The position numbers were made by a program, and so were the translations under genes. DNA of 64,000 nt. Source: Vibrio sp. Isolate34. Its GTDB lineage: Bacteria > Pseudomonadota > Gammaproteobacteria > Enterobacterales > Vibrionaceae. The stretch spans positions 1,906-65,905 of the forward strand of contig NZ_JAKEUO010000014.1 in assembly GCF_022397915.1 (NCBI RefSeq). The letters run 5' to 3'. The notes under the pieces were generated by a model that was not told where the DNA came from, did no database searches, and was given only the letters and a program-made list of their open reading frames with translations. Positions within the stretch are counted from its first letter, which is position 1, and every line of letters starts with the position of its first letter. This document shows positions 20,014 to 28,705 of this stretch, in pieces.

Positions 20014-20245
20014 TGGATATGGATCCTGTTTCAGTACGAATTGGATGAAGTGTTTACTTCAATTTTAGTTAAGCCCATTATTCAATAATTTTTGAATCTT
20101 TCAACTTTTGTTTTGAAAAAATCACTAAATGAACACAATTAAGTTGATCTTAGTCATTAATTCATTTATTTCGAGAGCGAAATTAAAAAATAGTTGAATA
20201 AGAAAATTGATAAACGAGTATCGCAAACGAATGCTAACGTTATTT

Positions 20246-20455
20246 TTAACTTGATTTAATCGATTTGGCGGATTCGGTCTGGAAGCTCATTTCACGAGAT
20301 AAAATAGTGAAATTCCCCCCATTAAACACCTGCGATTCCCAAAAGCTCTCCCGCTCCAATAAGCCTTCTACACGGCAAATTAAGTGACCTTGATACATTT
20401 CGCCGAATCTTGTAGCACGTGATTTAAGTATAGCCTTACAACGCCATACAGCCAC
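20246..20455 (-). CDS. Possible 69-aa protein of unknown function
   Basis: Short ORF with a GTG start, encoding MAVWRCKAILKSRATRFG and onward. Its composition is protein-like (aromatic and charged residues mixed, no low complexity), and the frame is open only from 20473. No strong ribosome binding site precedes the GTG, and there is no family I recognise, membrane segment or signal peptide. It lies upstream of ackA on the same strand, 230 bp away. It may be a real small gene, a remnant or chance; evidence is weak. Confidence 0.3.
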   Translation of the reverse strand: MAVWRCKAILKSRATRFGEMYQGHLICRVEGLLERESFWESQVFNGGNFTILSREMSFQTESAKSIKSS

Positions 20456-20607
20456 GCTAACGGCAGTTGATGCTCACTTCACGTCACCTTGAAATTGGTT
20501 TAATCATTTTGAGCTTAGTTATCGGCGAAGACAGTCAATCACGGAGTTTGAATGGTTTGCTTCAAATGCGGGCAGCACAATCGGGAAGATGAACGAGCAG
20601 GCACAAA

Positions 20608-20634
20608 AAAGCCGAGCATTACGCTCGGCTTTTA
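20608..20634 (-). terminator. Terminator of csdA
   Basis: Stem AAAGCCGAGC / GCTCGGCTTT with a five-base loop. On the minus strand it ends in a T run, about 40 bp past the csdA stop codon. Confidence 0.85.
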
Positions 20635-20674
20635 AATTCAGTGTCTAGACTAAAGCGTCTAAGCGAAAGGTTGA

Positions 20675-22648
20675 TTAACCTTCGTTACGCTCTGGACGAC
20701 GACCACGGTTACCGCCGCCATTGCCGTTACCATGGCCACGTTCGCCACGGTAGTTACCACGGTGATCGCCACCACGGTTACGGTCGAAACGACGTTCGCC
20801 ATCACGACCACCAGCAGAGTTACCATCGCGTGCACCATCACGGTTGCCACGGTATCCACCACGACCGCCTTCACGGTTGCCACCTTCGCGGTTGCCGCCT
20901 TCACGGTTACCACGGTAGCCGCCGCCATCACGACCGCCACGACCACGGTTGCCATCACGACCACCGCCGCCACGACGAGGCTCACGGAAGTCATTGAAAT
21001 CAACAACTACAGCGCCAGCTTCTTTTTGACGAATACGAAGTTTGCTTAGCTTACCAGCAGTTTCAGAGTTCATTGCTTTTGGCAGTTGAACGTAAGTAGA
21101 ACCTTGGTCTAGCTTGATAGCACCGATAGAACCTTTAGTTAGGCCAAGTTCGTTTGCTAGTGCGCCAACGATGTCTTTAACCTGAACGCCTTGCTCACGG
21201 CCAACTTGTAGTTGGTAAGTATCCCAATCTTGCGTATTGAAGTTGCGATCGCCACGACCATTTTCACGGTCTTCACGACGCTCTTTGCGACGGTTCTTGT
21301 CACGCTCAATAGCAGCGATCATTGGGTCTTCGCCAACGTAGAATAGTGGGCTCTTACCTTGCTGACGCTTAAGAAGCATTGCAGCTAGAGTAGCAGCATC
21401 AACTTCTAGAGACTCTTGAAGTGTAGAGATAAGACCTGCGAAGTTTTCTAGAGCTTTGCTTTCTTTCTCTGTTTCAAGTTCAGCGCCAAGCTTAGCAACA
21501 CGTGCTGCAGCAACTTGGTCACGTAGAGGAAGTTGGATTTCTTCCATAGATGACTTAGTTACGCGCTCGATAGTGCGAAGCATGCGAATTTGGTTAGTGC
21601 GAACTAGTAGGATCGCTTTACCTTTACGTCCAGCACGGCCAGTACGACCGATACGGTGGATGTAAGATTCAACATCGAATGGGATGTCGTAGTTGAATAC
21701 GTGAGTGATACGTGGAACATCAAGACCACGTGCTACAACGTCAGTTGCAACTAGGATATCGATAACACCTTGTTTGATGTGATCAACAGTGCGCTCACGT
21801 AGAGACTGAGGAATATCACCGTGCAGTGCAGCAGCTTTGAAGCCACGTGCAGATAGCCAATCAGCTAGACGCTCAGTGTCTTGACGAGTACGTACGAATA
21901 CGATTGACGCGTCAGTTTCTTCAGTTTCTAGAAGACGAGACATAGCTTCGTCTTTTTCTACGCCTTTAACAACCCAGAAGTTCTGCGCTACTTTGTCAAC
22001 TGTGTGGTTAGTACCAGCAACGTCAACTCGTGCAGGGTTACGTAGGTAACGGTCAACAATAGTCTTAACCATTGGAGGCATAGTTGCAGAGAAAAGTACA
22101 CGTTGTGCAGTTTCTGGAGCTTGCTCTAGGATCCAAGTAACGTCATCTACGAAGCCCATTTTTAGCATTTCATCTGCTTCATCAAGAACAAATGTGTGTG
22201 CTTCATCTAGGTGTAGACGGTCACGAGTTAGTAAATCTTTAACACGACCTGGAGTACCAACAACAATATGAGCACCGCGGCTTAGAGCGCGCATTTGGTC
22301 AACGATTGATGCACCACCGTAGATTTCAATAACCTTAAGACCTTTGATATCACGGCCAAGGTTTTTGATTTCCGCAGCAACTTGAATCGCTAGCTCACGA
22401 GTAGGAGCCATGATGATTGCTTGTGGTTTGTGTTGGTTTAGGTTGATTTTGTTAAGTAAAGGCAGAGAGAATGCTGCTGTTTTACCAGTACCAGTCTGTG
22501 CTTTACCTAGTGCGTCACGGCCTTCAAGTAGAAGAGGAATAGCTGCTGCTTGGATTGGAGTCGGAGAAACGAAACCCATGCTATCAAGAGCTGAAAGAAT
22601 GTTATCGTTTAGGGCTAATTCATTAAATTGAATTACAGATTCGGACAT
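20675..22648 (-). CDS. csdA: Cold-shock DEAD-box RNA helicase CsdA (DeaD)
   Basis: 657-aa ATP-dependent RNA helicase that unwinds structured RNA at low temperature and helps 50S ribosome assembly. Helicase motifs appear in order: AQTGTGKT, PTRELA, TPGR, DEAD (VLDEADEML), SAT and HRIGRTGR. A DbpA/CsdA RNA-binding domain follows at about 480-560 (KDIVGALANELGLTKGSIG). The last 80 residues are Gly-Arg-Asn-rich (RGG-like). ATG at 22648 fits other CsdA proteins (MSESVIQFNELALN); the 28 extra upstream codons are open but do not match the family. It is divergent from the RNase II gene and shares a 392-bp upstream region with it. This is one of three DEAD-box helicases in the window. Confidence 0.95.
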   Translation of the reverse strand: MSESVIQFNELALNDNILSALDSMGFVSPTPIQAAAIPLLLEGRDALGKAQTGTGKTAAFSLPLLNKINLNQHKPQAIIMAPTRELAIQVAAEIKNLGRDIKGLKVIEIYGGASIVDQMRALSRGAHIVVGTPGRVKDLLTRDRLHLDEAHTFVLDEADEMLKMGFVDDVTWILEQAPETAQRVLFSATMPPMVKTIVDRYLRNPARVDVAGTNHTVDKVAQNFWVVKGVEKDEAMSRLLETEETDASIVFVRTRQDTERLADWLSARGFKAAALHGDIPQSLRERTVDHIKQGVIDILVATDVVARGLDVPRITHVFNYDIPFDVESYIHRIGRTGRAGRKGKAILLVRTNQIRMLRTIERVTKSSMEEIQLPLRDQVAAARVAKLGAELETEKESKALENFAGLISTLQESLEVDAATLAAMLLKRQQGKSPLFYVGEDPMIAAIERDKNRRKERREDRENGRGDRNFNTQDWDTYQLQVGREQGVQVKDIVGALANELGLTKGSIGAIKLDQGSTYVQLPKAMNSETAGKLSKLRIRQKEAGAVVVDFNDFREPRRGGGGRDGNRGRGGRDGGGYRGNREGGNREGGNREGGRGGYRGNRDGARDGNSAGGRDGERRFDRNRGGDHRGNYRGERGHGNGNGGGNRGRRPERNEG

Positions 22649-23040
22649 TGGGATCCCACTATATATAAGTAAACAAAAGGTCCCGGGAGCTCTATCAATT
22701 CCAATACTGATCCAATCAGATACTGATTCCATTCAGAGTTACGAAGCAGTAATAAAACACTTCAAGCCATTAGGGACGTCTAAGGGAGGCGGATTATTCC
22801 CTAAATGCATAAAAAAAGCCAGAAAAAATTGAAATACATCACATATTTTTCGGTTTTATATCAATACTGGCTATCATATCGTCAAAAGTTGATGAATATC
22901 TCGTCATAGCGAAGGACATCCACCAAATTGACCTAGTTAAATAAGCCGACAATTAATTTACGCTCACTTCGGCTTTAAGTAGTAATCGAGCCTCGCAATG
23001 ATTATAGTGTGCTCAATTGTTCTCGTTAGATAAAAGTAAG
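22649..23040. other. Divergent upstream region of csdA and rnb
   Basis: 392 bp between two divergent starts, so it must hold both promoters. It is AT-rich in the middle (22800-22880). A modest inverted repeat, AGCCGA / TCGGCT, lies at about 22943-22974. The csdA side is long enough for a cold-shock-type 5' leader. No gene was recognised. Confidence 0.5.
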
Positions 23041-25047
23041 ATGTTTCAAGATAATCCTCTACTCGCTCAGCTCAAGCAGCAAATCCAAGAAACCCTCCCT
23101 AAAAAGGAAGGTACTATCAAAGCCACTGAAAAAGGCTTTGGTTTTCTCGAAGTTGATAGCAAAACAAGCTTCTTTATCCCGCCTCCGTACATGAAGAAAT
23201 GTGTTCACGGTGACAAGGTGATTGCCATCATTCGCACCGAGAAAGAGCGCGAAGTAGCAGAGCCAGAGGAATTGGTTGAACAAGGTCTTACTCGCTTTAT
23301 TGCACGAGTTAAGCTTTTCAAAGGCCGCTTGAACGTTGTTCCTGATCACCCGCAACTGAAAAAGCTGCAACTTAAAGCGAAAGCAATGAAGGGCTTAAAC
23401 CCTGAAACGCTTAAAGAAGGTGACTGGGTTGTTGCTCACATCGTTCAACACCCATTAAAAGGTGACAACGGCTTCTTGGCTCAGATCTCTGAAAAAATCA
23501 CAGACGCTGATGACAAGATCGCTCCTTGGTGGGTTACGCTGGCACAAAACGACCTACCCAACAGCGAGCCTGCAGGCATCGACAACTGGCAGATCAATGA
23601 TGACGCCGATCTTGAACGTGTAGACATGACGCACGTACCTTTTGTGACCATCGATGGTGAAAGCACAAAAGATATGGATGATGCGCTTTACGCGAAGAAG
23701 AAAGACAACGGTGATTTTGAACTGACTATCGCGATTGCTGATCCTACGGCTTACATCTCTCCTGATGATGCGATGGATAAAGTGGCTCGTGAGCGTGGTT
23801 TCACGATTTACCTTCCGGGTCGTAACATCCCAATGTTGCCTCGTGACCTCGCAGACAACTTATGTTCACTTATCGAAAACGAAGTTCGCCCTGCTCTTTG
23901 CTGCACAGTAACGGTATCTAAAGATGGCGTTATCGGCGATGACATCAACTTTTTCGTGGCAAACATCAAGTCTCACGCTCGTCTTGCTTACGACAACGTA
24001 TCAGACTGGCTAGAAACGGGGGCTTCAGAGAAGTGGCAGCCATCAGAAGAGATCGCTGCGATTGTTTCTGACCTTCATCAATTCGCTCAAGCTCGTTCAG
24101 CATGGCGCTCAGCAAACGCTGTTGTGTTCCCTGACCGTCCTGACTACCGCTTTGAACTGAGCGAAGATAACGATGTTGTTGCTATTCACGCTGACATGCG
24201 TCGTAGCGCGAACAAGTTAGTTGAAGAGTCGATGATCAGTGCAAACATCTGTGCAGGTCGAGTGTTAAAAGAGAGCTTCAACCAAGGTGTGTTTAACTGC
24301 CACTCTGGTTTCAAGGCTGAGAAAGTCGCTGACGTTCTTGAACTGGTGAACCCGCAAGCGGAAACACCATTCACTGAAGAGCAAATCGTTTCTCTTGAAG
24401 GATTCGCAACGCTACGTCGTTGGTTGGGTTCTTTAGACAACAACTACTACGACAACCGTATTCGTAAATTCCAAGCGTATAGCGAGATCAGCAATGAGCC
24501 TGCACCTCACTACGCGATGGGTTTAGACATTTACGCGACTTGGACATCTCCAATCCGTAAATACGGTGACATGATCAACCACCGTATGCTTAAAGCGCAC
24601 ATCCTAGGTAAAGCGCCAATTCAAACACCTGATGAAACCATCGGTGATGAACTTGCCCTGCACCGCCGTCACCACGGTATGGCTGAGCGTAATGTTGGCG
24701 ATTGGTTGTATGCTCGCACTCTGGCGAACGCTCCAGCAGAAGAAACTCGCTTCCAAGCAGAGATCTTCGACATTAACCGTGCGGGTATGCGCGTTCGTTT
24801 ACTAGAGAATGGTGCTGCGGCATTTATCCCTGGTTCTCTCATTCTAGATAATAAAGAGAGAATCGAGTGCAACAGTGATATGGGCACTGTATCTATCGAT
24901 AAAGAAATGGTATACAAACTGGGAGACGTTTTAGAAGTAGTTCTCTCAGAAGTTAATCAGGAAAACCGTAACTTAGTCGCAAAACCGACTCAAGTATTTG
25001 CAGACTTGCCTAGCGAGCCTGAAACAACAAACGAAACCGAAGCTTAA
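23041..25047 (+). CDS. rnb: Exoribonuclease II
   Basis: 668-aa processive 3'-5' exoribonuclease of the RNR family, degrading single-stranded RNA. Two N-terminal cold-shock-like domains are followed by the RNB catalytic domain, with the aspartate cluster [13 protein letters not shown] near 205 and [19 protein letters not shown]-terminal S1-like domain begins near 560. The length suits RNase II (E. coli 644 aa) better than RNase R (about 810). ATG at 23041 is preferred; an in-frame TTG at 23017 would add eight residues. The gene is divergent from csdA and is followed by a strong terminator. Confidence 0.93.
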   Translation: MFQDNPLLAQLKQQIQETLPKKEGTIKATEKGFGFLEVDSKTSFFIPPPYMKKCVHGDKVIAIIRTEKEREVAEPEELVEQGLTRFIARVKLFKGRLNVVPDHPQLKKLQLKAKAMKGLNPETLKEGDWVVAHIVQHPLKGDNGFLAQISEKITDADDKIAPWWVTLAQNDLPNSEPAGIDNWQINDDADLERVDMTHVPFVTIDGESTKDMDDALYAKKKDNGDFELTIAIADPTAYISPDDAMDKVARERGFTIYLPGRNIPMLPRDLADNLCSLIENEVRPALCCTVTVSKDGVIGDDINFFVANIKSHARLAYDNVSDWLETGASEKWQPSEEIAAIVSDLHQFAQARSAWRSANAVVFPDRPDYRFELSEDNDVVAIHADMRRSANKLVEESMISANICAGRVLKESFNQGVFNCHSGFKAEKVADVLELVNPQAETPFTEEQIVSLEGFATLRRWLGSLDNNYYDNRIRKFQAYSEISNEPAPHYAMGLDIYATWTSPIRKYGDMINHRMLKAHILGKAPIQTPDETIGDELALHRRHHGMAERNVGDWLYARTLANAPAEETRFQAEIFDINRAGMRVRLLENGAAAFIPGSLILDNKERIECNSDMGTVSIDKEMVYKLGDVLEVVLSEVNQENRNLVAKPTQVFADLPSEPETTNETEA

Positions 25048-25114
25048 GACCTTTAACGGTTACAGCTTGCAAGGTTAGGGCCTTCAAGGTCGAAAAGCTT
25101 CAAAGTTCACTTCT

Positions 25115-25142
25115 AAAGGCGCTAATTATTAGCGCCTTTTTT
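25115..25142 (+). terminator. Terminator of rnb
   Basis: Stem AAAGGCGCTAA / TTAGCGCCTTT with a three-base loop and a following T run. Confidence 0.9.
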
Positions 25143-25219
25143 GTAAATGTCTCATGCTTAAACAATACTTAAAAAAACAATCAATAAGCAACCAATTTAC
25201 AACGTCAAAGAAGCGCACT

Positions 25220-26050
25220 ATGTCATCAATCACAGTTACTCAGTTCAGAAACTTTATTCCCAGGAAACGAGAACGCTACCCTGCCTCTAAAAACGGTATC
25301 TTCATGGTATCGAAGGGCAGCATTTCTTTCGTGCTACCCAATGGCACTGAAGCCTCGTTACAAGCGGGCGATTTCACACTTTACAATTCTGGTCAGATTA
25401 AAGACATCACAGTTAACACTGAAAATGGCGAATTTAGCGCAACCTGCTTAGATTTCGACTTGGCTATTTTTCAGAAGTTCATCAATCAGTTCAGCGATTT
25501 AGAATCCACTCGAATCCCAGACAAATACATCAAGTTCAATCAAACTGATACTGAAATCTACCAGTTGAAAGAGCTCATCATGTCGCTCGCCAATTCTTCT
25601 TCTCAAAATGACTACGCACTCACTCAATTAGGCTTAAGTTTGCTGTCACTGATGGTAGAGCAATATCCTGCTCTTTTGGTCATCATTGCTCGAGCTTCGA
25701 GATTAACCGTGACGCAAAAAGTCATTCACTACATCGAACAAAACATAGAAAACAACATCTCTTTGGACACGCTCGCGAGTTACATGGGAATGTCGCCAGC
25801 AACGCTCAAACGTCGTTTGTCTGCGGAAGACCTGTCGTTTTCGAATCTATTGAAGATCAAGCGAATTGCCCACGCTGCTACGCAGTTAAGGGCATCGGAT
25901 AAATCGATTACTCAAATTGCTTATGAGTCTGGCTTTAAAAGCGCCGCTCACTTCAGTACTGCCTTTAAAACCTATCATGGAAAAACGCCAAAGGACTTTC
26001 GTTCATTAATTGCACGAGCGCAACAACAAGGCATTAAACCGCCAGTCTAA
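25220..26050 (+). CDS. AraC-family transcriptional regulator
   Basis: 276 aa. The N-terminal half (to about 130) looks like a small cupin-type sensing domain (NGIFMVSKGSISFVLPNGTEASLQAGDF). The C-terminal 100 residues are the paired helix-turn-helix of the AraC family, with ISLDTLASYMGMSPATLKRRL and the hallmark ITQIAYESGFKSAAHFSTAFK. The layout resembles GadX/ToxT-type regulators rather than sugar-binding AraC. ATG at 25220 has AAGAAG upstream; the frame also opens at 25154 without a good binding site. No obvious target operon adjoins, so its ligand and regulon are unknown. Confidence 0.9.
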   Translation: MSSITVTQFRNFIPRKRERYPASKNGIFMVSKGSISFVLPNGTEASLQAGDFTLYNSGQIKDITVNTENGEFSATCLDFDLAIFQKFINQFSDLESTRIPDKYIKFNQTDTEIYQLKELIMSLANSSSQNDYALTQLGLSLLSLMVEQYPALLVIIARASRLTVTQKVIHYIEQNIENNISLDTLASYMGMSPATLKRRLSAEDLSFSNLLKIKRIAHAATQLRASDKSITQIAYESGFKSAAHFSTAFKTYHGKTPKDFRSLIARAQQQGIKPPV

Positions 26051-26147
26051 TGTGTAGGAAAATAAGTTGATTAGGCGCAAGTGGTTGAACTTTGACATTA
26101 CGCCACTCACAATAAGGTCAAGCCACCAGCGACGCTAAAGTGGTCAG

Positions 26148-26510
26148 TTATGACCAAAAATATGACTTAGGATCTTTTTCTATTTCAGCCAGAATAGCAT
26201 CAAGATCCTTCGATTTAGGAAGGTAGGGATAAGGTCCCCAGTTCACGGAATCAGTTTCGGCATCGTCTTCTAGCGGCACCATCACCAGCCAACAAGATAA
26301 CGATTCATCAAAGGTCACGCAGGCGATCTCGTTTGTATAATCACTATGAGATGAGTCGAGCAGATAATGCGCCTGAGAAAACAGCACACCGCCCTCACAC
26401 TCTTCATATAGGGATTTGCCTAGCTCTACCGGTAAATTGCTATTTCGAGAAGTACAGAGCCTCTCAGCTCCAATTAAAAGACGATTCAGTTCTATATGAA
26501 TAACGGACAT
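26148..26510 (-). CDS. Conserved-looking 120-aa protein of unknown function
   Basis: Cytoplasmic protein without signal or membrane segments: MSVIHIELNRLLIGAERLC, then an acidic middle and an Asp/Glu-rich C-terminus (DLDAILAEIEKDPKSYFW). The start has a good AAGGGG site seven bases upstream. It is convergent with the AraC gene and divergent from pstS. I do not recognise a family. Coding is supported by the ribosome binding site and by balanced composition. Confidence 0.7.
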   Translation of the reverse strand: MSVIHIELNRLLIGAERLCTSRNSNLPVELGKSLYEECEGGVLFSQAHYLLDSSHSDYTNEIACVTFDESLSCWLVMVPLEDDAETDSVNWGPYPYLPKSKDLDAILAEIEKDPKSYFWS

Positions 26511-26697
26511 AACACCCCTTGTAACTTCATAGAAACTTCTAAGTAGTGAATTCCTCTACTTAGCTTAGGACTCAACGAACATTTTAGCGAACCAGCGAAA
26601 ACAAAATACCCGCTCTGCTCCCAGAAACGAATCCTTCTTCTCCAAAGTTATCTTACTTTCAAAAACGAACCCGTCAGCTATACATCGAGCCTATAGA

Positions 26698-26731
26698 ATT
26701 TCACAAAAGTGTCATATAACCGACCTATCAT
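26698..26731 (+). promoter_or_regulatory. Putative Pho box and -10 of the orphan pstS
   Basis: Two adjacent 11-mers, ATTTCACAAAA (26698-26708) and GTGTCATATAA (26709-26719), resemble the PhoB half-site CTGTCATAAAA. A TATCAT hexamer at 26726-26731 is placed as a -10, and the start codon is 33 bp further on. The match is by eye, to the known PhoB consensus. Confidence 0.6.
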
Positions 26732-26763
26732 ATGCGACAAATGTTATTAACTAGGAGTTGTTT

Positions 26764-27579
26764 ATGTTACGAGTCGCGCTTGCCTCTCTTTTATCCTTAG
26801 CCCTGTCTTCTCACGCTGCTTTTGCACAAGAAACCAATATTTCGGGCTCCACTTCGGTATCACGAGTGATGGATGTATTAGCTGAGGAGTACAACAAGAC
26901 TCACCCTGATAACTACATTGCGGTTCAGGGCATCGGTTCTACAGCGGGCATTACCATGGTTAATAAAGGTGTGTCTGATATCGGTATGAGCTCACGTTAC
27001 CTAACAGACCGTGAACAGAGCGACAAACTGAAAGTGTTCCCGATTGCTTTTGATGGTCTAGCGGTCGTAACTAACCGTTCGAACGGTGTAAGTAACGTTA
27101 CTCGCGAACAGTTATTCGATATCTACAAGGGAAAAATCACCAACTGGAAAGCCGTAGGTGGTGCAGATCAGCCTATCGCAGTTGTGACTCGTGAAGCGTC
27201 TTCTGGTTCACGTTACAGCTTCGAAAGCCTGCTTGGTTTAACAAAAATCATTAACGACCGTCTCGTGTCTGACATCAACCCAAATAACTTGGTTGTAAAC
27301 AGCAACAGCATGGTAAAGACGATTGTTAACCATAACCCGCACGCGATTGGTTTTATCTCTGTAGGTTCTATCGACCGTTCGATTAAAGCAATCACATTTG
27401 AAGGCGTAGAGCCAACATCTAAGAACATTGCCAATCACAGCTATGAATTAGCTCGCCCATTCTTATTGCTGCACAAAACAGACTCTGTTTCTGAAGAAAG
27501 CAAAGACTTCATCAAGTTTGTGAAGTCAGAGCAAGGGCAAGATCTTATCGAAGAGTACGGCTACACTCGCATTAAATAA
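26764..27579 (+). CDS. pstS: Periplasmic phosphate-binding protein PstS
   Basis: 271 aa. A signal peptide (MLRVALASLLSLALSSHAAFA, cut before Gln-Glu) precedes a substrate-binding fold. Phosphate-contact motifs are visible: ISGSTSVSRV near the N-terminus, GSTAGI, DIGMSSR, and REASSGSRYSFE near 140. It would bind phosphate for the PstCAB importer. ATG at 26764 follows TAGGAG by six bases; a TTG six bases earlier overlaps that site. No pstC, pstA or pstB follows; a strong terminator comes instead, so this is a single-gene unit. A likely Pho box upstream suggests induction by phosphate limitation. Confidence 0.92.
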   Translation: MLRVALASLLSLALSSHAAFAQETNISGSTSVSRVMDVLAEEYNKTHPDNYIAVQGIGSTAGITMVNKGVSDIGMSSRYLTDREQSDKLKVFPIAFDGLAVVTNRSNGVSNVTREQLFDIYKGKITNWKAVGGADQPIAVVTREASSGSRYSFESLLGLTKIINDRLVSDINPNNLVVNSNSMVKTIVNHNPHAIGFISVGSIDRSIKAITFEGVEPTSKNIANHSYELARPFLLLHKTDSVSEESKDFIKFVKSEQGQDLIEEYGYTRIK

Positions 27580-27605
27580 GTGAGTGAGTTTTATCTTATG
27601 AAAAC

Positions 27606-27638
27606 AAAAAGAGAGAGCATTATGCTCTCTCTTTTTTT
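27606..27638 (+). terminator. Terminator of pstS (can act on both strands)
   Basis: Perfect inverted repeat AAAAAGAGAGAGCAT / ATGCTCTCTCTTTTT around one T. The T tract follows on the + strand, and the A tract gives a T run on the minus strand for the convergent maoC-like gene. Confidence 0.9.
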
Positions 27639-27670
27639 GAATCTTTATGAATCGCTTGTCTACAAATCAC

Positions 27671-28357
27671 TTAGAAGTGAAGTTGAATCACCGAAACGAT
27701 AACAGCACCAGGACGACGAATGCCTTCGATTTCTACGCGAATTTCACGCTCAACCTCTAAGCCTTTCTTAATTGGCGTCACTTTTGTTAGCGTACTTTTA
27801 GCACGAACGTTGCTGCCTGATTTCACAGGGTATGGGAAACGTACTTGGTTAAGACCAATGTTTACAACCATCTTCGCTGTTGGGAATTGAGACTTGTCAG
27901 GGTCAACGCTGTCAGTAAGGCGAGGAAGCAAAGACAAAGTTAAAAAACCATGTGCGATGGTTGTTTTGAACGGAGAGTCTGTTTCTGCCTTAGAAGGCTC
28001 AGTGTGGATCCACTGCATATCTTCAGTCACAAGGCCGAACTGGTTAATACGGTCTTGACTTACATTGATCCAGTCGCCAGTATGGATGACTTCACCGATC
28101 TGCTGATTAAGCTCATCAAACACAAGTTGTGCTTCAGGCTTTAATACGATCGGTTGCTCCACAGGCATCTCTGGTGCATCTTCGTTTACTGCAGGTTTGT
28201 GGTGATCACGAACCCACGCAAAGAAATGGCTATTTTGCGTACGATTAAGAAAGTCACCCCAGTAATCTCTAAGAGCTGGAGACATCCATTGCATAAACTC
28301 TGAGTGTTGCGAAGACACGCTGTCGCCTCGGTGTTTAAATAAATCAATGACTTTCAT
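27671..28357 (-). CDS. MaoC-like (R)-specific enoyl-CoA hydratase family protein
   Basis: 228 aa. The C-terminal half (about 75-228) is a MaoC/hot-dog domain with the hydratase-2 signature DWINVSQDRINQFGLVTEDMQWIH and the following TTIAHGFLTLSLLP. These carry the conserved Asp and His that hydrate trans-2-enoyl-CoA. The N-terminal 70 residues look like a helical extension. Proteins of this family serve fatty-acid or polyhydroxyalkanoate metabolism; no PHA genes adjoin, so the substrate is unknown. ATG at 28357 has GAGG upstream. It is convergent with pstS. Confidence 0.85.
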   Translation of the reverse strand: MKVIDLFKHRGDSVSSQHSEFMQWMSPALRDYWGDFLNRTQNSHFFAWVRDHHKPAVNEDAPEMPVEQPIVLKPEAQLVFDELNQQIGEVIHTGDWINVSQDRINQFGLVTEDMQWIHTEPSKAETDSPFKTTIAHGFLTLSLLPRLTDSVDPDKSQFPTAKMVVNIGLNQVRFPYPVKSGSNVRAKSTLTKVTPIKKGLEVEREIRVEIEGIRRPGAVIVSVIQLHF

Positions 28358-28590
28358 AAGAACCTCAATGCACAAAAAAATTCAATATAACTTCGCAAGT
28401 TTGAAACACTTCACACTATTGTGCAAATGTTTTCGAGCATACACCCGTTAGCTGAACCTTGCTATTTTTATAATAAACAGACACTTACTAATAAAACATC
28501 ATTTTATTACAAAACCCAGTTTAGAGTGTTAGCTCTATCACATAATAAATATTTGATTATATAAATAGCGTTTTTATTCCACTTGTGAAT

Positions 28591-28618
28591 AAAAAAGGCT
28601 TAGCGCAATGCTAAGCCT
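28591..28618 (-). terminator. Terminator of the RND efflux operon
   Basis: Stem AGGCTTAGC / GCTAAGCCT, followed by TTTTTT on the minus strand, about 90 bp after the efflux pump stop codon. The remainder of 28358-28590 is AT-rich with no gene seen. Confidence 0.85.
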
Positions 28619-28705
28619 CAGTTTTTATAAGGGATTAATTTTCACAAGGGATTCGTTTGGGGCTTACTTTTACAAGAAAGCCACCTTCCTTCAAATTAAC
28701 TTATC

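Larger units (their letters stand above)
20014..20674. other. Intergenic region between ackA and csdA
   Basis: This 660-bp stretch holds the ackA upstream region, one possible short ORF (20246-20455, minus) and the csdA terminator. The ackA side is very AT-rich. No RNA gene or repeat was recognised. Confidence 0.5.

Noticed and set aside
20659..21049. Long open frames on both strands over the csdA 3' end
   Set aside because: They come from the Gly/Arg-rich repeat tail of CsdA; the alternative translations are Thr/Val or His/Arg low complexity.
22943..22974. Riboswitch or attenuator upstream of rnb
   Set aside because: Only a 6-bp inverted repeat with a long loop is seen; this is too weak to call.
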